Shown one piece after another: positions 9,339-16,932 of a stretch of 16,932 nt of DNA (position 1 is the stretch's first letter; every line of letters begins with the position of its first letter). A program made the translations under genes and the position numbers. Under the pieces are notes generated by a model. It was given only the letters and a program-made list of their open reading frames with translations. It had not been told where the DNA came from and made no database searches. The DNA is from Lindgomyces ingoldianus (Eukaryota > Ascomycota > Dothideomycetes > Pleosporales > Lindgomycetaceae): the NCBI RefSeq assembly GCF_010093535.1, contig NW_022985171.1, positions 451,622 to 468,553 of the forward strand. The letters run 5' to 3'.

Positions 9339-9689
9339 TGTTAGATTGAAGCACTGTTTCTAGGCTTCCTGAGATGAATGATGGGTTTGGATATGATGTA
9401 TGGGATGATTGATTGATTGTATTGATTGTGTTGATTTATTAATCCTTTTTCTGCTCTACTTGTGTTGCTCAGCTTTTTGTTCTGCCGATCTAAGTCCCTC
9501 GCGCACTAGCCCTATGCGCGACCAGCCTGCAACATGCTGTAAAATGCTGCAATTTGCTGCAACATGCTGCAAAATGCTGCAAAATGCAGCAATTTGCAGC
9601 AACATACTGTTCGAGCTTATTGCTCGTACTATGTAGCAGCTTTCGTCAAACGTTCCTCCTGTCTTGACAGTAGGTGCGCATATCTGACA
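9339..9689 (-). repeat. 3' LTR of copia-A, 351 bp
   Basis: On the minus strand it begins TGTCAGATATGCGC and ends GCTTTAATCTAACA-like, seen on the plus strand as TGTTAGATTGAAGCACTG. It matches 11837-12277 in inverted orientation with only scattered substitutions, apart from nine missing 10-bp units in the central minisatellite. It holds few transitions compared with the neighbouring pol DNA. The short open stretches that cross it on both strands come from the repeat and are not genes. Confidence 0.93.
9531..9610 (-). repeat. 10-bp minisatellite in copia-A LTR, 8 units
   Basis: Units of the form NNNTTGCAGC (read on the minus strand) occur in three main versions, starting AAA, ATT and ATG. Eight units lie here against seventeen in copia-B. 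Confidence 0.92.
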
Positions 9690-9697
9690 CACCCCCT
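9690..9697 (-). promoter_or_regulatory. Polypurine tract of copia-A next to the 3' LTR
   Basis: The minus strand reads AGGGGGTG directly before the LTR start TGTCAG. A G-rich purine run at this place is the primer for plus-strand DNA synthesis in LTR retrotransposons. It overlaps the last base of the pol stop codon. Confidence 0.75.
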
Positions 9698-11836
9698 CAG
9701 CTTGGACATGCTTCAAGCTGGTTCCTGATTGCGCAACCTTAGTATGCTTCCAGGGCTTCCATTCTTGCTTCAATCTCTTCCATATCTGCTTCCTAACTGA
9801 CTATCCTCTCCCTAACGTCAACTAGCTGAATTTGCTAAAGAAAGCTTAGCCATTTGCTAGCTAGAAGCGCTTTAGTGAGTCTGTCCGCAAGCATCTTGCT
9901 AGAGGGGACATAGACAACCTTAATTATTTGTTAAGAGACTTCCTGTTAGAGCTAGTGGTTATAGATGTTAACATGTTAGAGCTTAGTTTAAAGTTAAGAT
10001 ATCTCTTTATTTACTAGTTAGATTATCTGCTTGTTGTTGCACTAGATTATAATAGTTAAATTAGGCAGCTTAACCTATAGTTTGTTAAGAAGCATTCTTG
10101 TAAACATAGCTTTCTTAGCAACTTAGAACAGTGCAAGTAATTCTGCTTTTATTATTAACATTATAACTGTATCTTGTTTATTTGCTTACTATGCAATCTA
10201 TCTGCTAAATAGTTAAATAATGTAGCCCTAAAAGCTTTTTTTATTTAGTGTATTATCTATAAATAATGTATTGCTTGCTACTATAAGGTAGTCTTCTCCT
10301 CCTAATTAGAGTGCGTACGTCTGTGTCGCATGTAGGTACAGGATGACTTAATCGGCTGCATCCTGATGGTTAGATGCGGGATTCGTGAGAAACTGTGCAA
10401 GGCGTGATGTAGCAAAGGCAATGTCTAGTCTTATAGTAACTGCTGTAAAGAGCAGAGATCTAATCTTCTGCTAATATTAATTTACTTCTAATAGGGTTGC
10501 AAAACTAGATTACAGCATAAGTTTAATCCTACTTATAGGTGTAGCGTGCTGCAGGTCCTTTTTGTTAGCTAGCCTAGCTATCTTATTAATATATAATGCC
10601 TATAACAGCTAAATTATTTGTTACTATTAATCTCTAATAATCTTAACTCTTAGGAACTATTATAGGTCCTTGCCTTCTGTTAGGGTATACTTCTTTTATA
10701 ACTAGTCTACTACACGCTGTGCATCTACTTTAAAGCCTTTTCTGTACACAATAATAAGGTTATCTATGTAGAAGAAGACAAATATTCTAGCTTTAGTTAT
10801 GCAGTAGAGTTTATGTAGAACAGCTAAGAACCTAAGGCCTTTAAAAGTTATTATAAAATAGTGTTGCTATAGTAGAGGAGAAATTTATAAGCTGTATAGT
10901 GCTTTTTAAAGCTTTAGTATTGTACCTAGTTTCTAATAGCCTCTTAGCATCTGCATGTAGATATTGCGGTTAATTGCTGCATGTACAAACGCGTTAGTTA
11001 TGTTGTATTATTTAAGCTCTAAGTTAAAGTGTGCAGATATTGCTATTAGCATTTAAAATAAGCGTCCTGCTAGAGTAGCAGCGTAGGTATCTTATGTAGT
11101 AATGTTTCTTTATTAATTGCTGCAGACTACTAGTTGCGCCTTACATCTTTACAATTTATAGTGCTTATTAAGCTTGTAGGTGTACACCTACATATAATCT
11201 AGAATCTGCTGTCTAGCTGCCTTAATTAGCTTTATCTAGACCTCTGTCTAGAATTTTATTATCTAATAACTGTCTAAGTGCGTTCTTTCTGCTGCCTTAA
11301 ACATCTTATGTAGAGAGTGCTCCTCTAGTTGCTTTTAAGTTAATAGTAGAGGTAGCAGCTAGCTTCTATAAAGTGTCTTTCTTTTAAATAGCATTCTTAT
11401 TAATGCTGCTTTATTTAGCGTCTTACTACTATGCTTTCTTACACTTTTAGATCTTATGCTAGCTATAAAAGCTGTAGCTTATAGTATAGTCTTTAGCAAC
11501 CCTATTTAGCTTAGCTTTAGTGCTGCTCTAGCTATTAACTGCATAAGTAATGCTGCAAGTAGCAAAGTGTTTAGAGGAGATAGATAGTTATCTCTAATCT
11601 TCTTTTCTTAATAGTAGCCTAGTAGGTCTACTTTGTTAAAATTTAATATATTATCTATAGTGTTGTCTTTATAAAATAACTCTGCCTTTAGCTAATAACT
11701 AAGTGTTAAAAGCTTAATTATTCTATTATATATAGTAATTTTCTTTACTATGTTGTGCATAAAGTTATTTATTAGGTCTTTAGGCTTACTGCTAAAGATT
11801 AAGTGTTTATTAAAAATAACATTATGTGTATAGATT
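9697..11836 (-). pseudogene. pol: copia-A pol: RT, RNase H and C-terminus
   Basis: The frame equals that of copia-B. The RT active-site box reads YIDN, with Tyr at 10770-10768; the second Asp of YVDD is changed to Asn. RNase H and the A-D-G/R-L-T-K motif near 9890-9870 follow. After the point where copia-B leaves the window, this copy supplies the natural end of pol. The tail includes ADMEEIEARMEALEAY and closes with a TGA at 9699-9697 that touches the polypurine tract. Stops within are TAA/TAG. The acidic, helix-like tail may be a coiled coil, which is inference. Stretches near 10305-10440 and 9700-9800 are nearly free of RIP. Confidence 0.88.
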
Positions 11837-12277
11837 TGTCAGATATGCGCACCTACTGTCAAGACAGGAGGAACGTTTGACGAAAGCTGCTACATAGTAC
11901 GAGCAATAAGCTCGAACAGTATGTTGCTGCAAATTGCTGCATTTTGCAGCATTTTGCAGCATGTTGCAGCAAATTGCAGCATTTTGCAGCATGTTGCAGC
12001 AAATTGCAGCATTTTACAGCATGTTGCAGCAAATTGCAGCAAATTGCAGCATGTTACAGCATTTTGCAGCAAATTGCAGCATGTTGCAAGCTGGTCGCGC
12101 ATAGGGCTAGTGCGCGAGGGACTTGGATCGGCAGAACAAAAAGCCGAGCAACACGAGTAGAGCAGAAAAAGGATCAATAAATAAACACAATTAATACAAA
12201 TTAATTAATCATCCATACATCACATCTAAACCCATCATTCATCTTAGGAAGCCTAGAAACAGTGCTTTAATCTAACA
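11837..12277 (+). repeat. 5' LTR of copia-B, 441 bp
   Basis: It begins TGTCAGATATGCGC and ends ATCTAACA. The match to the inverted copia-A LTR sets both borders. An inverted pair GAGCAATAAGCTC lies at 11901-11913. The minisatellite fills 11921-12090. An A/T-rich CAATAAATAAAC at about 12174-12185 could serve as the TATA region, since sequence 3' of it would then be R and U5; this is inference. Transitions are few, in contrast with the coding part of the element. Confidence 0.95.
11921..12090 (+). repeat. 10-bp minisatellite in copia-B LTR, 17 units
   Basis: Seventeen consecutive 10-bp units NNNTTGCAGC run without a break. Most follow a three-unit order (AAA, ATT, ATG types), giving a 30-bp higher-order period. 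The first two units have CTGC and the last has CAAG at the end. Two units show TTACAGC, a G-to-A change of the RIP type. There are no spacers, so it is not a CRISPR array. Confidence 0.96.
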
Positions 12278-12295
12278 ATTAAGAGTCTCAGTGCC
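12278..12295 (+). promoter_or_regulatory. copia-B primer-binding site, probably for a tRNA-Lys(CUU) 5' half
   Basis: ATTAAGAGTCTCA follows the LTR with no gap. Its complement, TGAGACTCTTAAT, equals the anticodon arm of fungal tRNA-Lys(CUU) as I recall it, with CTT the anticodon and the last T at tRNA position 39. Drosophila copia is known to use the 5' half of initiator tRNA-Met cut at the same position. The tRNA match is from memory, not from a search. Confidence 0.65.
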
Positions 12296-12309
12296 TCCAT
12301 CAATACAAA

Positions 12310-13419
12310 ATGGCCACCCAGCCTCCTCGAGACGCGACAGTCGTCCTTCGAGACCACACCGACTACAGAGCCTGGATGATGCAGCTGCAATCGAGATGTG
12401 TAGCGCACAGCATCTGGCCGCAAGTGGATCCTAAGTTGACCATCCAAATGATCTCCAAACCAAGAGCTCCAGAGATGCCGCTAATAGCTGAGTTTTCACC
12501 AGCCTCTAACGTTAAAACGCCTACGCACCTAAACAAGCTATTAACAAGCAGTGTTAGAGCCTTTAAAGAAGCCATTAAATACTACAAGATTAAGGCTAAC
12601 AAGTACAAGAGTGACAGACATAATTATAAAAGAGAGTAATTAAGCCTTTAACAGATTATTGTCTTCATCTAGTTAACAGTTAGCCTGCATCTGCAGCGTA
12701 CATGCTGTTCCCTAGATTAACTACTTAGACAGTGGATTACAAACTTTAAAGCTACAGTAGGCGTTAACAACTAATTTAAACAAGAACACGCGCGCGACTA
12801 ATACAATGCATCCCTAAAGCTGCTAAGAAACGCGAGCATATAGGACCTGTGGCTAGCGGAGTATGACTACGCTGCCACAGAAGCAGAGACACAAAATGTT
12901 CCAGAAACAACGCAGTTTAATGCTGTAGCAAAGGACTTTCTAACTACTATAAATAAAGTTGCCTCTTATTAGTCTACAACTTTTTAGGAAAGCAGACAGT
13001 TTACACTAGACATAAATTAAAAAGAAATAATAAAGCGCTTTTAAAAACATATAATGTTAAATTATCTAATACATATAGGAAAGCATAAAGCTGCTTTTAC
13101 AATAGATAACTTGTTATACCTTGCTAAAAGTAGAAAGACTACCTAGAGCACAAACAGGGACGCCTATAGTGCAGAAGTTGTAACATTAAGAAAACAGAGT
13201 AGACCTTAACATTAATGTTATTAAGAAGATAACAGAAAGTTATCTTTAAGCTAGAAACCTGCTAAAACAGGAGGCACTAAATGTCCTACATGCAGACACA
13301 TCTATGCACTAAAGGACTGCTTCTATGTCTATCTAGACAGAGCACTAGACTAGTAGATGCTAAATAAGAGAGTTAAAGAGCTTGTAGCATTAAAGCGCAA
13401 GCACAACTTAGAATTTTAA
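12310..13419 (+). pseudogene. gag: copia-B Gag with CCHC-type zinc knuckle
   Basis: The N-terminus, with DHTDYRAWMMQLQSRC at residues 15-30, is the usual capsid start of fungal copia Gag. The zinc knuckle CPTCRHIYALKDC spans residues 325-337 (13282-13320): the spacing is C-x2-C-x3-H-x4-C with His now Tyr (CAC to TAC type change). The residues FYVYLDRALD follow directly, as in fungal copia elements. Gag would form the particle and bind RNA through the knuckle. The first stop is TAA at 12637-12639. The TAA at 13417-13419 is only one of the RIP stops, because the frame continues into protease. The border to Pol is therefore a convention. Confidence 0.88.
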
Positions 13420-13539
13420 GGCCTACTAAGAGGGCAGCGCAGACATAATTTAAGAATACTAATCTTAAAAAGTTTACATACACCTACACTAGAGATATAA
13501 GAAGACTAACTTAAAAGCTAGAAAGTATTAAGAGTTAAG

Positions 13540-13800
13540 GCAGCTGCATTGCTAGCTATAGTTAATTTAAACTAGAACAGATATCTGCTAAGAGAATTAT
13601 TTATCCTTAACTTAAGCTTAACATGCTACATTATAAATAATTCTAATTAGATCTATAACTATTATTTACTAACACTAGAAGACTTTATCTAGTCTAGAAA
13701 CTCTTATATATAGATTTAAAGCTATAGATTAATTACACTAAGCCTAAAAAGCAAGCATAGAACATATAGTTAAGCATACAGTCTTGTACTTTATAACGCT
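13540..13800 (+). pseudogene. pol: copia-B aspartic protease
   Basis: The active-site segment reads LNLSLTCYIINN, with the catalytic codon at 13609-13611 (residue 434). In copia proteases this is L-D-S-G-x-T-x-H-I. Each difference is one transition: GAC to AAC, TCA to TTA, GGC to AGC and CAC to TAC. The active site is therefore lost. The following residues through LITLSLK match the rest of the small domain. It lies between the Gag knuckle and the pre-integrase zinc finger, the normal copia place. Confidence 0.82.
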
Positions 13801-14029
13801 GCACTGTGCCTAGACCTGCTGTGCAACCTAGTCTTGTTCTGCCTACTGCAACAGAAAGAAATCTAGTAGGACACATAAGCAGAGCTAACTGCTTTAAAGG
13901 CCCTAGATAGGATAATAATTAGAAATCTTACAAAGATCTATAGCTAATAGGTGTTAGAGTACTATCTACTACAGGAGGGCTTATATTATACACACATAAT
14001 TAACACAAGAACTAAACATAGTCTATAAA

Positions 14030-14900
14030 AGGCATTAGTAGAGCTATAGCATAAGTGTCTAGGACACTCTAGACTAGCTACACTTTAACACCTTATACAG
14101 CAAGCTAAAGGGGTGCAAATTAAAAAAATTACAACAGTCTAATGTAACTTATATAGCAGAGCTAAAATATAATAATAAATTAGCTGCGCACTATAAATTA
14201 GCAACAGTAGACCTAGCAAGAGACTGTTAATTAATTTCTATGCATATAAAGCACAGAGTATTATAAAAGAGCAGAGTTAAATACTAATTACTAACAAGTA
14301 TTTTAGCCTCTAGTAAGACCTCTACTTTAAGAATAATAAGCTTACTAAATTAATTATTAAAGCTCTTATAATCTTTATTCTCTTTTTAAAGAACTATTAT
14401 AACATTACTATAAAAGTTATTAAAGCTAACAACAAGATTATAACAGTAAAACTAGAAGTAAAACACTAGCTAGCATTGCATAGAATAACTGTTAAGCCTT
14501 TAGCACTAGATACACAAGCCTAGAACAGAGGAGCTAAACGCTTAGGGGGTGTAAACAAGGAGAAGTCACAGGCTATGCGACTAGATGCTAACCTACTATA
14601 GGATGTATAGCTATACATCACTAGAGCTGGCGTATACCTATACAATTAGACGCTAAACTATGCTAATAACTAGAAGACACTATACAAGATCTTCTTTACA
14701 TAAGCAGCTCTAAATAATAAAGTTATTACATTAATTTAAAAGCTAAGCTTTACACATTTAAAAGCCTATAGCTATAAAGCATTTATAATAACTAATAACA
14801 TGCATTAGAAGAAATCTAGGCTACAGAGGCTAGACCTAAAGGCGTAGATTAAATATCTAGTTAGGTACTAATTATTAAACATCTACTGTGTATAGATACT
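14030..14900 (+). pseudogene. pol: copia-B integrase with D,D,E changed to N,N,K
   Basis: The zinc finger is seen as HKCLGH (residues 581-586) and CNLY (612-615, where the second Cys is now Tyr). The three catalytic positions are residues 642, 707 and 743, with 64 and 35 residues between them, the exact copia D-x64-D-x35-E spacing. They now read Asn (14233), Asn (14428) and Lys (14536), each by one G-to-A change. Motifs around them include LINFYAYKAQ and DTQA-stop-NRGAKR. Downstream residues LYITRAGVYLYN and AALNNKVIT match the usual copia integrase C-terminal part. The enzyme would be catalytically dead even without stops. Confidence 0.92.
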
Positions 14901-15559
14901 ACTGCTAGCAAAAGTAATTTGTACACATAATATTATTTTTAACAAACACTTAATCTTTAGCAGTAAGCCTAAAGACCTAATAAATAACCTTATGCACAAC
15001 ACAGTAAAAAAAATTGCTATATACATTAGAATAATTAAGCTTCTAACACCTAGTTATTAGCTAAAGATAGAGTTATTTTATAAAGACAACACTGTAGATA
15101 ATACATTAAATTTTAACAAAGTAGACCTACTAGGCTACTATTAAGGAAAAAAGATTAGAGATAACTATTTATCTCCTCTAAACACTCTGCTACCTGCAGC
15201 ATTGCTTATATAGTTAATAGCTAGAGCAGCACTAAAGCTAAGCTAAATAGAGTTGCTAAAGACTGTACTATAGGCTGCAGCCTTTATAGCTAGCATAAGA
15301 TCTAGAAGTGTAGGAAAGCATAGCAGCAAGACGCTAAATAAAGTAGCATTAATAAGAATGCTATTTAAAAGAAAGACACCTTATAGAAGCTAGCTGCTAC
15401 CTTTGCTATTAACTTAAAAGCAACTAGAGGAGCACCTTTTATATAAGATGTTTAAGGCAGCAGAAAAAACACACTTAGACAGTTATTAGATAATAAAATC
15501 CTAGACAGAGGTCTAGACAAAGCTAATTAAGGCAGCTAGACAGCAGATTCTAGATTGTA

Positions 15560-16200
15560 TGTAGGTGTATACCTACAAGCTTAACAAGCACTATAAATTG
15601 CAAAGATGCAAAGCGCAACTAGTAGTCTACAGCAATTAACAGAGAAACATTACTACACAAGATACCTACGCTGCTACCCTAGCAGGACGCTTATTTTAAA
15701 TGCTAATAGCAATATCTGCACGCTTTAACCTAGAGCTTAAACAATACAACGTAACTAACGCGTTTGTACATGCAGCAATTAACTGCAATATCTACATGCG
15801 GATGCTAAGAGGCTATTAGAAACTAGGTATAATACTAAAGCTTTAAAAGGCATTATACAGCCTATAAATTTCTCCTCTACTCTAGCAACACTATTTTATA
15901 ATAACTTTTAAAGGCCTTAGGTTCTTAGCTGTCCTATATAAACCCTACTACATAACTAAAGCTAGAATATTTGTCTTCTTCTACGTAGACAACTTTATTA
16001 TTGCGCACAAGAAAGGCTCTAAAGCAGATGCACAGCGTGTAGTAGACTAGTTATAAGAGAAGTATACTCTAACAGGAGGCAAGGACCTATAATAGTTCCT
16101 AGAAGTTAAGATTATTAGAGATTAACAGTAATAAATAATTTAGCTGTTATAGGCATTATATATTAATAAGATAGCTAGGCTAGCTAACAGAAAGGACCTG
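15560..16200 (+). pseudogene. pol: copia-B reverse transcriptase
   Basis: In frame one finds YKLNKHYKLQRCKAQLVV near the start and DTYAATLAGRLF. FNLELKQYNVTNAFVHAAIN follows, the D-V-x-x-A-F-L-H/N-G block with the first Asp now Asn. The box FVFFYVDNFIIAHKKG has Y at residue 1225 (15982) and the second Asp of YVDD changed to Asn (15991-15993). The order and spacing match copia RT, which copies the RNA genome. The corresponding copy in copia-A shows the same Asp-to-Asn change at its box, likely two independent hits at the same CpG. Confidence 0.92.
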
Positions 16201-16289
16201 CAGCACGCTACACCTATAAGTAGAATTAAACTTATGCCGCAATCTAGTTTCGCAACCCTATTAGAAGTAAATTAATATTAGCAGAAGAT

Positions 16290-16890
16290 TAGATCTCTGC
16301 TCTTCACAGCAGTCACTACAAGACTAGACATTGCCTTCGCCACATCACGCCTCGCACAGTTTCTCACAAATCCCGCATCTGACCATCAGGATGCAGCTGA
16401 TCGAGTCATCCTGTACCTACATGCGACACAGACGTACGCACTCTAATTAGGAGGAGAAGACTACCTTGTAGTAGCAAGTAATGCGTTATTTGTAGACAAT
16501 ACACTAGATAGAAAGAGCTCTTAGGGCTATGTTATTTAACTATTTAGCAGATAGATTGCATAGTAAGCAAATAAACAAGATACAGTTACAACATTAACAA
16601 CAGAAGCAGAATTACTTGCACTGTTCTAAGTTGCTAAGGAAGCTATGTTTACAAGAATGCTCCTTAATAAACTGTAGGTTAAGCTGCCTAATTTAACTAT
16701 TACAATCTAGTGCGACAACAAGCAGACAATCTGACTGGTAAACAAAGAGATATCTCGACTTCAAACCAAGCTCCGACATGTCAACATCCATAACTACTAG
16801 CTCCGACAGGAAGTCTCTCGACAAACGATCAAGGTTGTCCATGTCCCCTCCAGCAAGATGCTTGCGGACGGACTCACTAAAGCGCTTCTA
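16290..16890 (+). pseudogene. pol: copia-B RT-RNase H connection and RNase H
   Basis: RSLLFTAVTTRLDIAFATSR and LYLHATQTYAL mark the well-conserved copia segment after RT; it is almost free of RIP and open for some 50 codons. RNase H follows with FVDNTLDRKSS (16477-16518), TTEAELLALF (residues 1431-1440) with the catalytic Glu intact, CDNKQT at 1468-1473 with Asp intact, and LADGLTKALLASKWPSF at the C-terminus (ADGLTK at residues 1519-1524). It would remove RNA from the hybrid. Remaining stops are TAG/TAA plus the one TGA at 16732. The frame is open from 16798 to the window edge. Confidence 0.9.
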
Positions 16891-16932
16891 GCCAGCAAAT
16901 GGCCAAGCTTTCTTCAGCAAATTCGGCTAGTT

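Larger units (their letters stand above)
9339..11836 (-). mobile_element. Ty1/copia element "copia-A", 3' part, inserted in gypsy-2 and interrupted by copia-B
   Basis: Read on the minus strand this is the 3' half of the same copia family: integrase-RT linker, RT, RNase H, the true pol end, polypurine tract and 3' LTR. It aligns base for base, in inverted orientation, with copia-B: position p in B pairs with 26752 minus p here, checked at three sites from 14916/11836 to 16930/9822 with no net indel. Its right border is exactly the first base of the copia-B LTR, so B inserted into A. Its left border is the LTR end inside gypsy-2. The preceding five bases, TTAGC (9334-9338), are the predicted target duplication. 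Confidence 0.92.
11837..16932 (+). mobile_element. Ty1/copia element "copia-B", 5' LTR to near the end of pol
   Basis: The domain order Gag, protease, integrase, RT, RNase H marks Ty1/copia (Pseudoviridae). The element starts with a 441-bp LTR, followed directly by a primer-binding site and a gag-pol frame from 12310. The 3' end of pol (about 41 codons by comparison with copia-A), the polypurine tract and the 3' LTR lie beyond the window. It inserted into copia-A in the opposite orientation. The five bases before it, AGATT (11832-11836), should be repeated after its 3' LTR. It is the least decayed of the three copia copies. Confidence 0.95.
12310..16932 (+). pseudogene. gag-pol: copia-B gag-pol polyprotein, single frame with about ninety stops
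   Basis: The frame opened by ATG 12310 can be read to the last base of the window, 1541 codons, with every motif checked in the same frame: zinc knuckle, protease, integrase zinc finger, DDE triad, RT box and RNase H. There is thus no net indel. The original element was one gag-pol frame with no frameshift between Gag and Pol. Some ninety in-frame stops interrupt it. All but one are TAA or TAG at likely Gln, Trp or Arg sites, and the single TGA (16732-16734) is where CGA (Arg) fits. The start is supported by the typical opening MATQPPRDATVVL and by its distance of 32 bases from the LTR. The first 109 codons are still open. Confidence 0.93.

Noticed and set aside
9409..9773. Open stretches on both strands across the copia-A LTR (for example 9409-9636 plus, 9456-9773 minus)
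   Set aside because: They lie in a non-coding LTR and are kept open by the 10-bp repeat, which is read with a ten-residue period; the minus one starts out of frame in the pol tail.
11921..12090. CRISPR-like array
   Set aside because: The units are 10 bp, contiguous and without spacers, in a eukaryotic LTR.
11890..12180. Cys/Leu-rich open stretches on both strands of the copia-B LTR
   Set aside because: The same minisatellite effect: overlapping open frames on both strands, no recognisable start context or domain, and located in U3 upstream of the real gag start.
12253..12575. Minus-strand open stretches opposite the start of Gag (12253-12447, 12363-12575)
   Set aside because: They are shadows of the least-mutated part of gag; the plus-strand frame has the recognised copia Gag start and continues in register for 1541 codons.
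12310..12639. A small stand-alone 109-residue gene
   Set aside because: Its stop is a TAA where the frame and family pattern continue; it is the first RIP stop in gag-pol.
1..16932. A new defence, toxin or biosynthetic system
   Set aside because: Both strands were read; apart from short unassigned stretches all recognisable coding sequence belongs to gypsy or copia retroelements, and no other conserved domain or gene cluster was seen.

Overview
The window reads as a stretch of filamentous ascomycete (Pezizomycotina) repeat DNA: a nested cluster of LTR retrotransposons heavily damaged by C-to-T and G-to-A transitions, the signature of repeat-induced point mutation (RIP). The DNA is AT-rich and full of TpA, TAA, TAG and CTA. 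Reading frames are closed by dozens of TAA/TAG codons where Gln or Trp codons would be expected. Catalytic Asp and Glu are often Asn and Lys. No intact host gene, tRNA or rRNA gene was found. The genus cannot be fixed from this sequence.

Layout. (1) 1-6712, minus strand: a Ty3/gypsy element ("gypsy-1"). Its 5' LTR is 6394-6712, followed leftwards by a leader, Gag (possible ATG at 6048), protease, reverse transcriptase, RNase H, integrase and a chromodomain-like tail that seems to run off the left edge. (2) 6713-8232, plus strand: a fragment of a Ty1/copia element ("copia-C"), cut on its left by gypsy-1. (3) 8233-9338: AT-rich sequence whose last ~440 bases resemble the RNase H/integrase junction of a second plus-strand gypsy element ("gypsy-2"). 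(4) 9339-11836, minus strand: the 3' part of a second copia copy ("copia-A") with its 3' LTR (9339-9689), polypurine tract and the end of pol. (5) 11837-16932, plus strand: a third copia copy ("copia-B") with its 5' LTR (11837-12277), a primer-binding site and a gag-pol frame that can be followed for 1541 codons to the right edge.

The order of events can be partly read. copia-B sits inside copia-A, copia-A sits inside gypsy-2, and gypsy-1 sits inside copia-C. The three copia copies belong to one family. A and B align without any net indel over about 2 kb, while C carries more transitions. The copia LTR contains a 10-bp-period minisatellite with 17 units in B and 8 in A, which exactly accounts for the 90-bp difference in LTR length.

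The most notable points are a primer-binding site that looks complementary to the 5' half of tRNA-Lys(CUU), ending at the same tRNA position used by Drosophila copia; the in-frame survival of copia-B despite about ninety stops; and patches that escaped RIP, some at matching places in A and B. I did not find evidence of a new enzymatic or defence system; the interest lies in retroelement and genome-defence biology.
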